Source of the DNA: Nemertoderma westbladi | Lineage: Eukaryota; Xenacoelomorpha; Nemertodermatida; Nemertodermatidae | Reading direction: 5' to 3' | Assembly (NCBI GenBank): GCA_032718475.1 | Contig: JAUCBJ010007285.1 | Coordinates: forward strand, 47,396-111,395 | Length of the DNA: 64,000 nt | In this document: positions 10,935 through 22,346 of the stretch, piece by piece | How positions within the stretch are numbered: position 1 is the first letter of the stretch | How the letters are laid out: each line of letters opens with the position of its first letter | Notes under the pieces: generated by a model | Seen by the model: the letters and a program-made list of their open reading frames with translations, nothing else | Databases searched by the model: none | What the model was told of the DNA's origin: nothing | Translations under genes and position numbers: made by a program

Positions 10935-12723
10935 AGTACTGGTTTTATACATACCGTATCGTATGCATGCACACTGCAGAATGGTTTAATACATACCGTA
11001 TGCATGCACACTGCAGAATGGTTTAATACATACCGTATGCATGCACACTACAGAATGGTTTAATACATACCGTATGCATGCACACTGCAGAATGGTTTAA
11101 TACATACCGTATGCATGCACACTGCAGAATGGTTTAATACAGTACATACCGTATGCATGCACACTGCAGAATGGTTTAATACAGTACATACCGTATGCAT
11201 GCACACTGCAGAATGGTTTAATACAGTACATACCGTATGCATGCACACTGCAGAATGGTTTAATACAGTACATACCGTATGCATGCACACTGCAGAATGG
11301 TTTAATACAGTACATACCGTATGCATGCACACTGCCGAATGGTTTAATACATACCGTATGCATGCACATATATGCACATGCACACTGCAGAATGGTTTAA
11401 TACATACCGTATGCATGCACATATCACATATATGCACACTGCAGAATGGTTTAATACAGTACATACCGTATGCATGCACACTGTCGAATGGTTTAATACA
11501 TACCGTATGCATGCACATATATGCACATGCACACTGCAGAATGGTTTAATACATACCTTTTGCTTGCACATATATGCACATGCACACTGCAGAATGGTTT
11601 AATACATACCTTATGCATGCACACTGCAGAATGGTTTAATACATACCGTATGCATGCACACTGCAGAATGGTCTAATACAGTACATACCGTATGCATGCA
11701 CACATGAGAATGGTTTAATATATACCGTATGCATGCACACTGCAGAATGGTTTAATACAGTACATACCGTATGTATGCACACTGCAGAATGGTTTAATAC
11801 AGTACATACCGTATGCATGCACACTGCCGAATGGTTTAATACATACCGTATGCATGAACACTGCAGAATGGTTTAATTAATACATACTGTATGCATGCAC
11901 CTATATGCACACTACAGAATGGTTTAATACAGTACAAAACGTATGCATGCACACTGCAGAATGGTTTCATACATACCGTATGCATGCACACTGCATAATG
12001 GTTTAATACATACTGTATGCATGCACCTATATGCACACTACAGAATGGTTTAATACAGTACAAAACGTATGCATGCACACTGCAGAATGGTTACATACAT
12101 ACCGTATGCATGCACACTGCAGAATGGTGTAATACATACCGTATGCATGCACACTGCAGAATGGTTTAATACATACTGTATGCATGCACACTGCAGAATG
12201 GTTTAATACATACCGTATGCATGCACATGGCAGAATGGTTTAATACATACTGTATGCATGCACACTGCAGAATGGTTTAATACATACCGTATGCATGCAC
12301 ACTGCAGAATGGTTTAATACATACCGTATGCATGCACACTGCAGAATGGTTTAATACATACCGTATTCATGCACATATAGGCACACTGCAGAATGGTTTA
12401 ATACATACCGTATGCATGCACACTGCAGAATGGTTTAATACATACCGTATGCATGCACATATATGCACACTGCAGAATGGTTTAATACATACCGTATGCA
12501 TGCACACTGCAGAATGGTTTAATACATACCGTATGCATGCACACTACAGAATGGTTTAATACATACCGTATGCATGCACACTACAGAATGGTTTAATACA
12601 TACCGTATGCATGCACACTGCAGAATGGTTTATAACAGTACATAACTTATGCATGCACACTGTAGAATGGTTTAATACATACCGTATGCATGCACACTGC
12701 AGAATGGTTTAATACATACCGTA
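10935..12723. repeat. 37-bp minisatellite (1.8 kb)
   Basis: Roughly 45 head-to-tail units of about 37 bp. Each has a TATGCATGCACAC block, a CTGCAG (PstI) site, then GAATGGTTTAATACATACCG. Variant units carry an AGTAC insertion (42 bp) or an extra ATATATGCACATGCAC module, and these variants occur in runs. Open frames on both strands arise only because the unit lacks in-frame stops. They are not genes. Confidence 0.95.
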
Positions 12724-13771
12724 GAAACATCCCGTGTGTTTCTGCTATGTAACGGATTTTTGTTGATTGTAAATTTTAACTTTCTACTCTCGCACTGTAA
12801 ATAAATACACTGAAATACATTTACTGTGAACTGCCTAGTTTTTGCAATTTTGATATTTAAAACATTCTAGAACATATGTTAGATAATATGAAAAAATGTA
12901 AAGGAGGTTGAACGCATTCAGCACAAGTACCCAATGCAGAGACGGTATAATTTATTTTTGTAGGCCTATTCTATAAAATGGTAAGTAGGTAAGTATAATA
13001 CGTAACACTGCTATTCCCCTGTTGCCGTATGAACCAGTGATATCCGGTCTATCTGATATCCGGAAATTTTTTGTCAATTATTTCGAATCTGTAAAAGTTT
13101 TGTAAGTAAAAATGTGTTACGCAAATAAGGTAGCAAAATCTTGTTAGGTTAAAAAAGTGCAGGTGGCCTACTAACATGGAAATGGAAACATTCCAAACAA
13201 GTTGTGCTACAAATTATACATATAAATTTATCATTATAAATATATAAATATTGGTGGGAAAATATTGGGGCAGGTTTCGGGTTGCTGACTGTGATTCAAG
13301 AAAGAATGGCACAATATTACGGTGTGTAACACGATGTTTAAAATACAAACGTTCTAGAATAAATATATATAATATTTGTAAGTCCAAGGTGATATTGATA
13401 TTACGGTAATACCGTGATATTTAAAAATCACTTTAGTACAAATTTCTTGGGGAATGTTATATAACAAACTACACTACTGAGTTCTATAATTATAGTATTC
13501 TTTTATCACAACTATATACGTCAGTGTTCATAAAATAGCACTTTATAGAGTTACGGGACGAGTGATGGCAGTATTTTAATAACAATTATTTATTCTTGCT
13601 ACTTTTATCCCCCAACTTTTTTTACCTATCTCAGGGTCAGGTCATACAATCACAGGACATGGTCCTCTAACTGCGACCATTATTGCAATTATATAGTATT
13701 ATGTGGTATGTAGTTTACTATATTGCTTCCATAGTAGCTGCGTTTCAAATTACTGTACTCTTCAACTCTAG
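12724..13771. other. AT-rich non-coding region
   Basis: No gene, RNA or repeat is recognisable. Stop codons are dense in all frames. Confidence 0.5.
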
Positions 13772-13888
13772 GGGCCGTATTATTTATTCTCACTTGCCAC
13801 GCGCAGGTAGTCAGAATAGATACCACTAACTTAGCAATATAATTATGACTACCTGTTGTTAGTGATAGACTAAGAATACGGCCCCTGA
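13772..13888. mobile_element. Fold-back MITE-like element
   Basis: About 117 bp bounded by GGGGCCGTATT and its reverse complement AATACGGCCCC. Similarity continues into the arms (GGTAGTCA near the centre on both sides), so nearly the whole sequence can fold into one imperfect hairpin. Superfamily not assigned and no clear target duplication. Confidence 0.65.
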
Positions 13889-14010
13889 TGCTGCCTTACT
13901 CAATGTTAAATAATTTGGTTTTCTCGAAAATTTATTTCGTAACTATAGAGTAGATTAACTAAATAAACCAATATTGGATATTGAGTTCCGTTTTGGAGAA
14001 CGCCATGCAA

Positions 14011-14039
14011 GGGGGGTGGGGGGGGGGGGGGGGGGGGGG
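14011..14039 (+). repeat. Poly-G tract
   Basis: A nearly pure G run of about 29 bases with one T. A similar run lies at about 15393-15410. Confidence 0.95.
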
Positions 14040-14302
14040 AACTGGTCGCAATAAAAATGTATCCCTCTCCAGGGGAAATTGGACGCAAATAACAGCTGAT
14101 TACTTTCAAAAATAAAACTGTAACCTGTTCTATTGTGTTTAGTTTATTGTTTTGGTTGAAATAACGTGCCACCTTTAACCTGCGACTTTCCCTAAATTGA
14201 GGATTTAACATTGAGGCGGGATATTAATTCGCCAAGGCGGGTTTTGCGTCCAGTTTTCCCTCCTGTCTCTGCCATCCAGATACTACGGTTGCAATAATAT
14301 AA

Positions 14303-14664
14303 TGGATTTTGATCAAATGGATTTTGATTAAATGGATTTTGATCAAATGGATTTTGATCAAATGGATTTTGATCAAATGGATTTTGAGCAAATGGATTTT
14401 GATCAAATGGATTTTGATCAAATGGATTTTGATCAAATGGATTTTGATCAAATGGATTTTGATCAAATGGATTCTGATCAAATGGATTTTGATCAAATGG
14501 ATTTTGATCAAATGGATTTTGATCAAATGGATTTTGATCAAATGGATTTTGATCAAATGGATTTTGATCAAATGGATTTTGATCAAATGGATTTTGATCA
14601 AATGGATTTTGATCAAATGGATTTTGATCAAATGGATTTTGATCAAATGGATTTCGATCAAATT
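14303..14664. repeat. 15-bp minisatellite (AAATGGATTTTGATC)n
   Basis: About 24 almost identical 15-bp units. Because 15 is divisible by 3 and the unit has few stop codons, long frames appear on both strands (MDFDQ, IKWIL and IHLIK repeats). There is no non-repetitive coding context, so I treat these as repeat artefacts. Confidence 0.95.
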
Positions 14665-15666
14665 ACTTCCAAAACTTTTCTACTTCGATGCTCTTTCATC
14701 ACACGTAATAAAATTTAAAAAAGTCGACCAAATAAAATTTATTTTACAATTTCGCCGGGAAAAAAATTAAAATCAATGCAATCCAATGGGTTACTTTTTT
14801 TCCCTAGGGAAAGTACACCATTTTCTCCCGATTTTGGGGTATAATCGAGAGAAAATGTAACAATATAAGAATAAAATTATACTAATATATTCATGAACCA
14901 AGCATAAATCAATTTTATACTTCAATTTTTGACGATTATAATTATAAAAATTGATATGATTGTTTGTGCATAATTACTTGACGGTGGCTGTTGAAAGTCA
15001 TCTTCTCTAGAGAATCACACAAAATTGATGATGGCGGCACCTTGGGATCGCTGAATTAATCACCAAAATATTAATCACTTTCATAATTATAGAATCTCCA
15101 TAACTTCTGCAGGTCCCCTCCTACCTAGTTATGTTCCAGTTCTGTGCAGCAAAATAATAATTATACTGTATATACCCATTATTTATTTTTATGATTTTTA
15201 ATCATTTTTTTCTGTGAGTTTTCCGTTTAGTATTTGGCGTCAGAGACATCATAAACAATTACCTAAGATTTCGCTTTATTTCATTTCTCGCGTTCAGTCA
15301 GACAAAATAAAGTGAGGGTAGATGTATTTCATAGTACTTCAGGTAGAAGTCCTTCACAACAAAACATAAAAAAAGGTAAAACACATTAAGGAGGGGGGGG
15401 GGGGGGGGGGTCCTTATTATAAAAGTCCTTATTTCAATGTCATAATTATGGGTGATAATTATGGGAGGTTGAGGAGCACAAATTTTTTTCAAAAATTAAA
15501 TTTTCACGACTCAGAAAAAAATAAGGTTTGAGCTTTTTGAAACTTAATATGTTACTTGATTCTTCATTATGCTTTATTTTTCAGAACTTAACGAAAGTGC
15601 CATCTCTGCGAATTAATATAACAGTGGTACGGTCTCATTTTGTGTCGCATTGCCAGTAGTAAATCA
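14665..15666. other. AT-rich non-coding region
   Basis: No supported gene. It contains a poly-G run near 15393-15410. Confidence 0.45.
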
Positions 15667-16311
15667 GGGGGGAGCCCTTCTGACAGTAGCACCGTTGGTG
15701 CATTATTAGGACAGTAGCTCCCCGGACAGTAGACCCCCGGACAGTAGCACCGTGGGTGCATTATTAGGACAGTAGCCCCCCGGACAGTAGCACCGTTGGT
15801 GCATTATTAGGACAGTAGCTCCCCGAACAGTAGCAACGTGGGGGCATTATTAGGACAGTAGCCCCCCGGACAGTACCACCCCAGACAGTAGCCCCCTGGA
15901 CAGTAGCACCGTGGGGGCATTATTAGGACAGTAGCCCCCCAGACAGTAGATCTCCGGACAGTAGCACTGTGGGGGCATTATTAGGACAGTAGCCCCCCGG
16001 ACAGTAGCACCGTGGGTACATTATTATGACAGTAGCTCCCCGGACAGTAGACCCCCAGACAGTAGCACCGTGGGTGCATTATTAGGGCAGTAGCTCCCCG
16101 GACAGTAGATCTCCGGACAGTAGCACCGTGGGTGCATTATTAGGACAGTAGCCCCCCGGACAGTAGATCCCCGGACAGTAGCACCGTGGGTGCATTATTA
16201 GGACAGTAGCCCCCCGGAAAGTTGCACCGTGGGTGCATTATTAGGGCAGTAGCCCCCCGGACAGTAGATCCCCTGACAGTAGCACCGTGGGTGCATTATT
16301 AGGACGGTAGC
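15667..16311. repeat. ACAGTAGC satellite, block 1
   Basis: Tandem modules combine GGACAGTAGC with a C-rich spacer and ACCGTGGGTGCATTATTA. Unit lengths vary because an extra GGACAGTAGATCCCC module is inserted in some copies. The same family occurs at 36051-36129 and 40478-41252. Confidence 0.95.
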
Positions 16312-16760
16312 TGATGGCGAATCCAACGTGTTGCTAATAATGATAACCAAACAGCAAACTCTAAACAAAACAAATCTACTACAGTATTGGACTCTTGAAC
16401 CGGTGAGGCAGAAAACAGTCTACGAACGGACAAAACTTAGATGAAACAAAATCCCGCGCAGCGACCTAACTAATGGTGCTGACTGGCTGACGGACTAAAA
16501 GCGCTCGTATACTTTGCAGCGGTGTGATTTATATGGGGTGGGGTTGCTAGCTAAATGTCTACTAGCGGGCGAAATGCGGCTTGGACTAACAAAATAATGA
16601 GGTGTAAATAATTTCTAAAACGCGTGTGTGTTGATCAAATTACGGTAAAATTTTCAGGCTGAACCCCTTTCGCTTCGTACTATATTACTGGGATTGGTGT
16701 ACATTTTACAAATATAAATCAAACACTGAATAAATTCAGTTGCGGTCTGTAGGTCTGTAG
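16312..16760. other. Unassigned, abuts the satellite
   Basis: No ORF. It begins TGATGGCGAATCC directly after a satellite ...GGTAGC, faintly reminiscent of how the Gypsy-2 LTR (TGTGTGGCGAGG) begins after ...CAGTAG. It could be a truncated LTR, but this is weak. Confidence 0.25.
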
Positions 16761-16979
16761 GTTAGTATCCCTTTGTAGCCTTGAAATGTTGTGCGCCTAA
16801 TAGCAGTAACCCAACCGCCTGAACAGTACAATTCTGATTCAGGCAGAACACAGTTAACCTTCTACTGGCCTACAGACACTTTGGTACAAACGATGGACAC
16901 CGTAATAATGCAAATAAATTCAAACTAAATATTTCAAAATTTTTATGGATCTATTTGAGATATAATTCCATACCGCTCC
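16761..16979 (-). repeat. Left terminal repeat of BEL-C (putative LTR)
   Basis: The sequence from GTTAGTATCCCTTTGTAGCC to about ATAATTCCA is repeated at the right end in three pieces: 29316-29461, 30447-30477 and 36007-36050. It includes the intact site AAATA (16927-16931), which at the right end is occupied by BEL-A. An LTR of about 220 bp ending TG...CA would fit, but the left copy lacks the first T. Confidence 0.55.
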
Positions 16980-17753
16980 ATGAAAACAGGATGTTATCGT
17001 ACATATAAATATACGGTTTTCACAAATAAAACTACTAAATTAAATTATGAATACCTGGAACGTACCTACGTATTTACAAACTAAATCACAAGCACAAAAT
17101 AATGATTCTTTCTACGTAATAATTTGGTACGTAAAATTACAAATTCGAGATTTACGTATTTAAAGGCCTTAGTAAGTAGATATAATTCCCAAAATAAATT
17201 TAAATACACAAGTTCAATTACACTGTCAAGTATTGCGAATTAGTAAATAAATTCACCAAATTAAATTCACCAAATATAAATCTATTACATATCAAGTATT
17301 GCATAAATTCAAATAATTACAAATATAAATATCGCTTTCGGTATCTAAAATATAAATGGGTTTCAAATTTTCTAACTCGCTAAGGTAGATATAATTCCCT
17401 TCACCAAATAATGTTTAATAATTATTTACAGAAATTTAAATTGTGCAAATTTTGCTTTTGCTTTGGTCCCCTTTAGGTCTGTCCCTTGACGACTATAAAG
17501 TTCATCCTTCCGGTCTCACTCTGCGACTTAATTAAAGTAATTTGAATAAATCGTAAGGAAGGCTCGCGAGTCTTCCGTCCGACCTTTCGCTTTCTACTTT
17601 ATCGTTTGGTAGATTTAGATCTACCGCGCCCTCGAAAGCTACGTATGGGCGACTTCGCTCGTAAGATTGGACTCTCGGGGTGAGCCACTAATGTACTTCG
17701 GACGTTGGGAGGCGGTGCGGCTATTTCCTCACAAGCTCGCCTCGTAGTTAAAC
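16980..17753. other. BEL-C 3' non-coding region
   Basis: No coding sense. Contains the near-palindrome GGAAGGCTCGCGAGTCTTCC at 17557-17576, related to four other sites inside BEL-C. Confidence 0.4.
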
Positions 17754-18333
17754 TCAATCCTCATCCGATTCCTCGTGACCGACCGGTCGGTTCGACCATT
17801 GGTAAAACATTAGGGAACGCGCTAGAAGCAGATGATGCGGACTCAAGAGAGACCTGCGCTGCCTTTTGATCGGCTGGTATGTGTCCCAATCCTCCTCGTG
17901 GTTCTCGGGGAAGTGATACGGTGTCGCGAGTAACTCGAATAGTCGGCTCAACTCCCTTTCTCTCTTTAATATTAATAAGTTTCTTTAATTGCTGGCCCAC
18001 TTTCTGAGCCCGTATGATCCTATGTTGTCCATCCTCCCGAGGGTGACGTGCAGACGGCGCCACCGGGGTGGCTGGTATGTTCGTCACTTCTAGGATCTCC
18101 TCTTCCTCGAATATACTAGACCTAATGCGTTTGTGATAGAAAGAGGCTCGATACGCCCAAGCTACGGTTAACCATGCTCCCTTGTTTCGCATTTCAGTTC
18201 GAATATGGTCAAACTCTCCATATGTGATGCGATTAACCACCTTCTGGAAGTTCCATGTATTTTTGTTATCAGGGTATCTGCAATAAAAACTCTCGCACGA
18301 CTCTAAATCCACTATCATGAGGCAAAATGTCAA
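17754..18333 (-). pseudogene. BEL-C downstream ORF, C-terminal tail fragment
   Basis: About 190 codons following the zinc-knuckle part in another frame (overlap 18269-18333). It is basic and low-complexity, with PREDGQHRI, QQLKKLINIKERKG and a Ser/Ala/Pro-rich end. Position and composition match the basic tail of the BEL-B protein (its last ~130 residues), but sequence similarity is weak. No catalytic motif. Confidence 0.5.
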
Positions 18334-18823
18334 CTACCTCTATTAATTTGTCGTACTGTGGCATAGCAGAGATATATCCTTCTGACATCATGGTTTGAGG
18401 ATTTACCGCCCAAAATCCGAGGTATGCTCTCATAGAGAATCTTCTTCGTTGTGCTGATTCATGTTCGTCAGCCAAATCCTCCCACTCATTGAACAACTTT
18501 CTTACAAGTTTCACAGACTCGTGTTCGTAAGGTATGTCTCTCAGCTGACATTCAGATGCTCGATGTCCCTTTATGTTACAATATGAACATTGAGCCACAA
18601 ACCTCCAACATGTGTAGAATGTATGGGATCCTTGGTCTCCACACCATCCGCAAATCAATTGAGTCGTTGTAATGTGTTTTCCGCTACATTTCGTTGAGTG
18701 ATGTCGAGAGACGCCACATTTACCACACATCGTGTTGGCAGGGTACCAAACTCGCTCGTATATCAGGTCTCCGATCGGTCGAGCACTTCCTCCCATACTA
18801 TAGTCATAATCGTCTGGGTCCAT
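18269..18823 (-). pseudogene. BEL-C downstream ORF, triple zinc-knuckle fragment
   Basis: Three Cys/His knuckles lie in a row within residues ~30-95 of this frame. The first, CGKCGVSRHHSTKC, is C-x2-C-x4-H-x4-C. The second, CGWCGDQGSHTFYTC, has one extra residue before His. The third, CSYCNIKGHRASEC, is standard. They are followed by a helical stretch (LVRKLFNEWEDLADEHESAQ, FSMRAYLGFWAVN) that parallels the BEL-B protein just after its knuckles (KFRRFEEWADVGAMTRQRM, FKWGFFLIN). Nucleic-acid binding is the expected role. Frameshifts separate it from the exonuclease part upstream. Confidence 0.75.
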
Positions 18824-19183
18824 AGGCTGGTATGTTTCAGAAGGTTGTATACAAACTACAGCATCTGTTGCTTCAAGTTGAAGAATTTACATCTGAGATT
18901 TCTTCGGAAGATTCTTTTCGATCTCGAGGAGTTTCTCCAATGGATCATCGATGACCGTCATTGCAGAGGAATCATCACCTAGGTGACTGGTAGGCGCGTG
19001 CGTCTGCCGTGATTCTTCTGTAACCTCAACGGTACATTCTCCTTCATAAGGTAACATCGTAAACATAGATGGTCTTTCGATAAGAGATCCCGCACAGCGA
19101 AGATACACATCTCGAAATATACTGAATCCTGCTCGAGTAAAGGCATTGCACTGAGCGTCGGAATTGTAGAAGGGTTCGAGAAA
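18824..19183 (-). pseudogene. BEL-C downstream ORF, linker between exonuclease and knuckles
   Basis: Short acidic/polar frames (19278-18979 and 19108-18887) bridge the two conserved parts. They correspond in place to the long charged linker of the BEL-B protein (residues ~360-615) but are much shorter. At least two frameshifts are needed to read through. Confidence 0.45.
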
Positions 19184-20569
19184 TCATCTAAACACGTCGG
19201 TGTGAATTCTCCCATCCTCATAGAACGTATGTTCTTCTCCGAGACAAAGTGGATGTCTTTTGAGAGTTCTAGACACAATGTCGGCGATTAAACAAACATT
19301 CACCAATGACTCTATCGCTAAATAATATTGTAGTAATGCTCTTGGAGGTGACGTAATAACCCTATACACGCATCCTCTCCATTTTAGCTGTGATACAAAC
19401 TCATTTATGTCTGGGGTATCACCTTCCCCGTATACTTCAATATACTTGGTTCTTTTACTTTCTTTATAATCCCAATTAAACATCAGGTAAGAAATGTATC
19501 CTGTTCCGGTCTTCTGAGTATCATACTCCCGGAAAAACCCTTGTTCTATAGACCATAGTATAAGAGGTTGAGTATCGACATAAGGTGTCGGTAATCTGTC
19601 ATCACTGTCCGACATACTGGCGAAGTCACTAATCAAGTCCTCTCTCACTCCTGATCCAATTTTCACAATGCTTTTATCCAGAATAACGTCTCTTACCACC
19701 TTCGGTAACATTCTAGCGTCGATATCACAGGCCTGGTCCATCTTCTTTACGATATTTGTAATGAGATGATGCCGCTTAGTAATTCCTTGAGGTATCGGCG
19801 TTCGTTTATCGCTTCTTTGTCTACTGAAGACGTGTAGGACTCCGTCCGCTGCTCTAATCTGTATGGTCTTAGAAGTAAGACTTTGTCGATGGCTGCCACC
19901 CTCGTTATCATAAAACATGTAACCATTCTCTCGAAACGACCGAAGCATCCTGTTCCATTCGTCCATCAGTTCTTCCGCAGGTTGCCAAATCTTCTCTATA
20001 TCTCCTTCGTCCTCAAAACGAATAATTTTACCTTGCCAATTTGTGGCTATGTCGGTGTCTGATTCGAAAGTTCCCGTTCCGATCCATAAATGAATGGTTC
20101 TTGTTAGATATCCCTTTAAGTTGCTCGGAGCTATATCGGCGCCGGCTCTATCCAGTTCCTTAAAGTCTTGGATATGTGGCAGAACATTATGCACGATCTT
20201 TTGTGTAATGTGTCTACGCAAGTCGTATGTCTTAACTATAACGCTCAGAATAACAGCGGGAAGGAACTCTAAGTTTGAGATAATTTCCGGATGGTCCACA
20301 ATAGGTATCTCATAAATTGTATCATCACGAACTGGCATACTAATAGGGAAATTGAGTGTTCTATTCATCTGTTTCATAGTCGGAGCATTATAAGGTTGCA
20401 TTTCTCTCGTCTCTTCCAGGGATGCAATCTGTAGTCTCTGAATTACATTCTGGGCAAAGTTTATACTTTCGAAGATTTCCGGTGTCATTTCCTTGGCCTG
20501 GCGTTTGGTTGTCTGATGTCCAATGGTAAGGTAGGCTCGCGAGTCTTCTGCCCCATTCTTCCATCTCAC
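19184..20569 (-). pseudogene. BEL-C downstream ORF, RNase D/EXD-like exonuclease domain
   Basis: A 461-codon frame. Residues ~204-430 look like a DEDD 3'-5' exonuclease. Motif I is YDNEGG (D221, E223). A hydrophobic strand follows (KTIQIRAADGVLHVF). Motif II is LPKVVRDVILDKSIVKIGSG then VREDL (D311), and the family-typical DTQ is present (VDTQPLILWS, D332). The last motif is QYYLAIESL, a Tyr followed at +4 by Glu420 rather than Asp. All of these have counterparts in the BEL-B protein. Upstream residues (1-200) are helical and unrecognised. Its continuation 5' is in another frame (20648-20550) and then 21322-20801. The frame is a pseudogene, but the motif residues remain. Confidence 0.65.
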
Positions 20570-20648
20570 CTTTCTCGAAAGCCTTATATGCTTTGTATAG
20601 GCTAAGAGCTTCTTTCTTTTCGCGTGTTGACTGAGTTACCTCCTCCAA
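20388..20648 (-). pseudogene. BEL-C downstream ORF, frameshifted connecting piece
   Basis: Only the first ~35 codons (EEVTQSTREKKEALSLYKAY...EMEEWGRRL) appear to be real coding sense, before the frame switches to the 20569 frame near 20550. The region includes the near-palindrome GTAGGCTCGCGAGTCTTCTG at 20531-20550. Confidence 0.45.
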
Positions 20649-20800
20649 CGTGAGTTCGTATACATCGGGCTCAACTATCTTGGGTGGATAAACGACAATT
20701 TATCCTGCCTTTGGTCCACATATGGCTAACGAATGATATGGGTTGGATAAAGGATACCCCCCTTCCTGATAACGTAGTTGTTGATGGTTCAAACACCTCA

Positions 20801-21322
20801 CTATAATATCGGCTCAGGATTTTCCTTATTCAAACGCATCGGGATCGCCTTTTGTTGCTCGCGCATACAAGCTCCACATTTATAGTAAAGTTTATAAACT
20901 GAAAAGGCTTCCTTTGTTTCTCTATCGTCTCCTCGGGTTCGTCTGTGAAGATGCATTCCATCAAATTCATCGCGTACCGCAGGCATAGGTTCGTGTGCCT
21001 TTAGGTATAGCATCGTGTGATACAAACGACTTATTTCTGTGTCTGGGTCTTCGCTAATATCCCCCGTGTCGCACAAAGCATCATACGGATAAAGTTCATT
21101 GAAGGTTTTGTGCAGGCTTTCGATCCTGTCGTCTAGAGCTTTCTGTCTCCTCTTTAATACTATAGGGTCGTATTTAGTTTTGGCAAGTTTTGCTATACTT
21201 TCTGATAAATCTTTTATTCCGAATATAGTGTAGTCCTTTGCTCCGAACCGTTCAAATGGAGCTGCGGCTTCCTCCTGAATATCATATCCCCATCTCGGCT
21301 CTCCTGATATCCCCTTTGCCAT
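20801..21322 (-). pseudogene. BEL-C downstream ORF, N-terminal fragment
   Basis: An ATG-started 173-codon frame (MAKGISGEPRWGYD...) is predicted mostly helical, with a KRRQKALDDRIESLHKTFNE coiled segment and CGAC near the end. It ends in a stop at 20801, about 150 bp before the next piece. It is placed as the N-terminus because it is the first ATG frame after a 655-bp non-coding gap downstream of pol, the same layout as in BEL-B. No known domain. Confidence 0.45.
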
Positions 21323-21977
21323 TATTAGAAGTATTGGTTACGTAATTACTACTAGAGGGAATACAACAGAGGTTTATGTTAGTTGTGAGGAGATTTGGGA
21401 GTTTTCGTCGGCCCTTTGGCTCGACAACGCTCTAAACCTCCTACCCATAGCCTAAGATCTAGGGTTTCTTTAATGACACACTGGCTCTTATCTAAAATTT
21501 CCCGAAAATAAAAAACTATTTTGGGCTAAACTGGCTGTGAGTCCTAATTACTCACCTTTTGGTCCCAAACTCCCATTAGAAAATATGCAGTCAAGAATTA
21601 GTAAAATAGGGAGAAGTCTATTTGTTGACGTAACTTATTGAAACAAGACCGTGTAAAATAAATTAAGAAAGGCTCGCAAGTTTTCCGTTTTTCTTGTTTC
21701 TTTAATTTTAAGTTCCACCCGACTGTACCCTGAAATCCATTCACTGGAGAATCAATTTTCTAAAATTTTCAAATCCAAATGGATTGTCTGAAATCTTTGA
21801 AAATGTCTCAAATTGTGAGTTCCAAGTAGAATTCCATTTTCTTATACGTACAAATCCCGCTCCTATGTGACTCATAAGGGCATGACCCTTAATGGTCACA
21901 TACAAAAACAATGGAATTCTACTGCTGTATTTACTACAGTGTACAGGTACGTGAAAAACTATTTGGTTATCACATAA
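21323..21977 (-). other. BEL-C gap between pol and downstream ORF
   Basis: Non-coding. Contains a degenerate copy of the AGGCTCGC(G/A)AGTCTTCC motif (21666-21687). Equivalent in place to the 1.1-kb repeat-rich gap of BEL-B, but without the GGTACGTAGTACC array. Confidence 0.5.
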
Positions 21978-22346
21978 TTATTTACTAAGTTTATTTGGAG
22001 ACTTATAATCTCCAGACTCGTTACGAGTCTCTTCAAGAAGTACTAGGCGATGAATAGGTCTGTCTACAGTATGACCGTCAATTGTCCGTACCATCACAGT
22101 TCGTGTTATCCCATCCATAGATGGGTGTGTATTCAAAATAACACCAGTTATCCAAAACTGTCTCTTTAAATTTACTTCTGCCAATAGTACATGATCACCT
22201 GGCTTTAAAGAGCGGGTGTTATTGTACCAAGTAGTTCTGGTAGAAATAGAGGGCAAATAATGATTTTGCCATATTTCCCAGAATTTGTTAGCTAGCAGTT
22301 GCGTGATTTTCCAACCACTCGAAAGTTGTCTGTGTTTGGGTCCCAA
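21978..22346 (-). pseudogene. BEL-C pol C-terminal module (DUF5641-like)
   Basis: The tract QLLANKFWEIWQNHYLPSI, LKPGDHVLLAEVNLKR, THPSMDGITRTVMVRT and RPIHRLVLLEE is the standard C-terminus of BEL/Pao Pol, after integrase. Here it joins RT sequence directly at about 22310. The intact counterpart in BEL-B (AEYWRRWVEEYLPTLH...GDLVIV) is separated from RT by more than 2 kb. Confidence 0.85.

Noticed and set aside
11060-12559. Many 60-150-codon frames with MHTAEWFNT or CMHTVCIKPF repeats
   Set aside because: They lie entirely in the 37-bp minisatellite and exist on both strands. No unique sequence or start context.
14224-14770. Repeat proteins IHLIK, IKWIL and MDFDQ
   Set aside because: All come from a 15-bp tandem repeat lacking stops in several frames.
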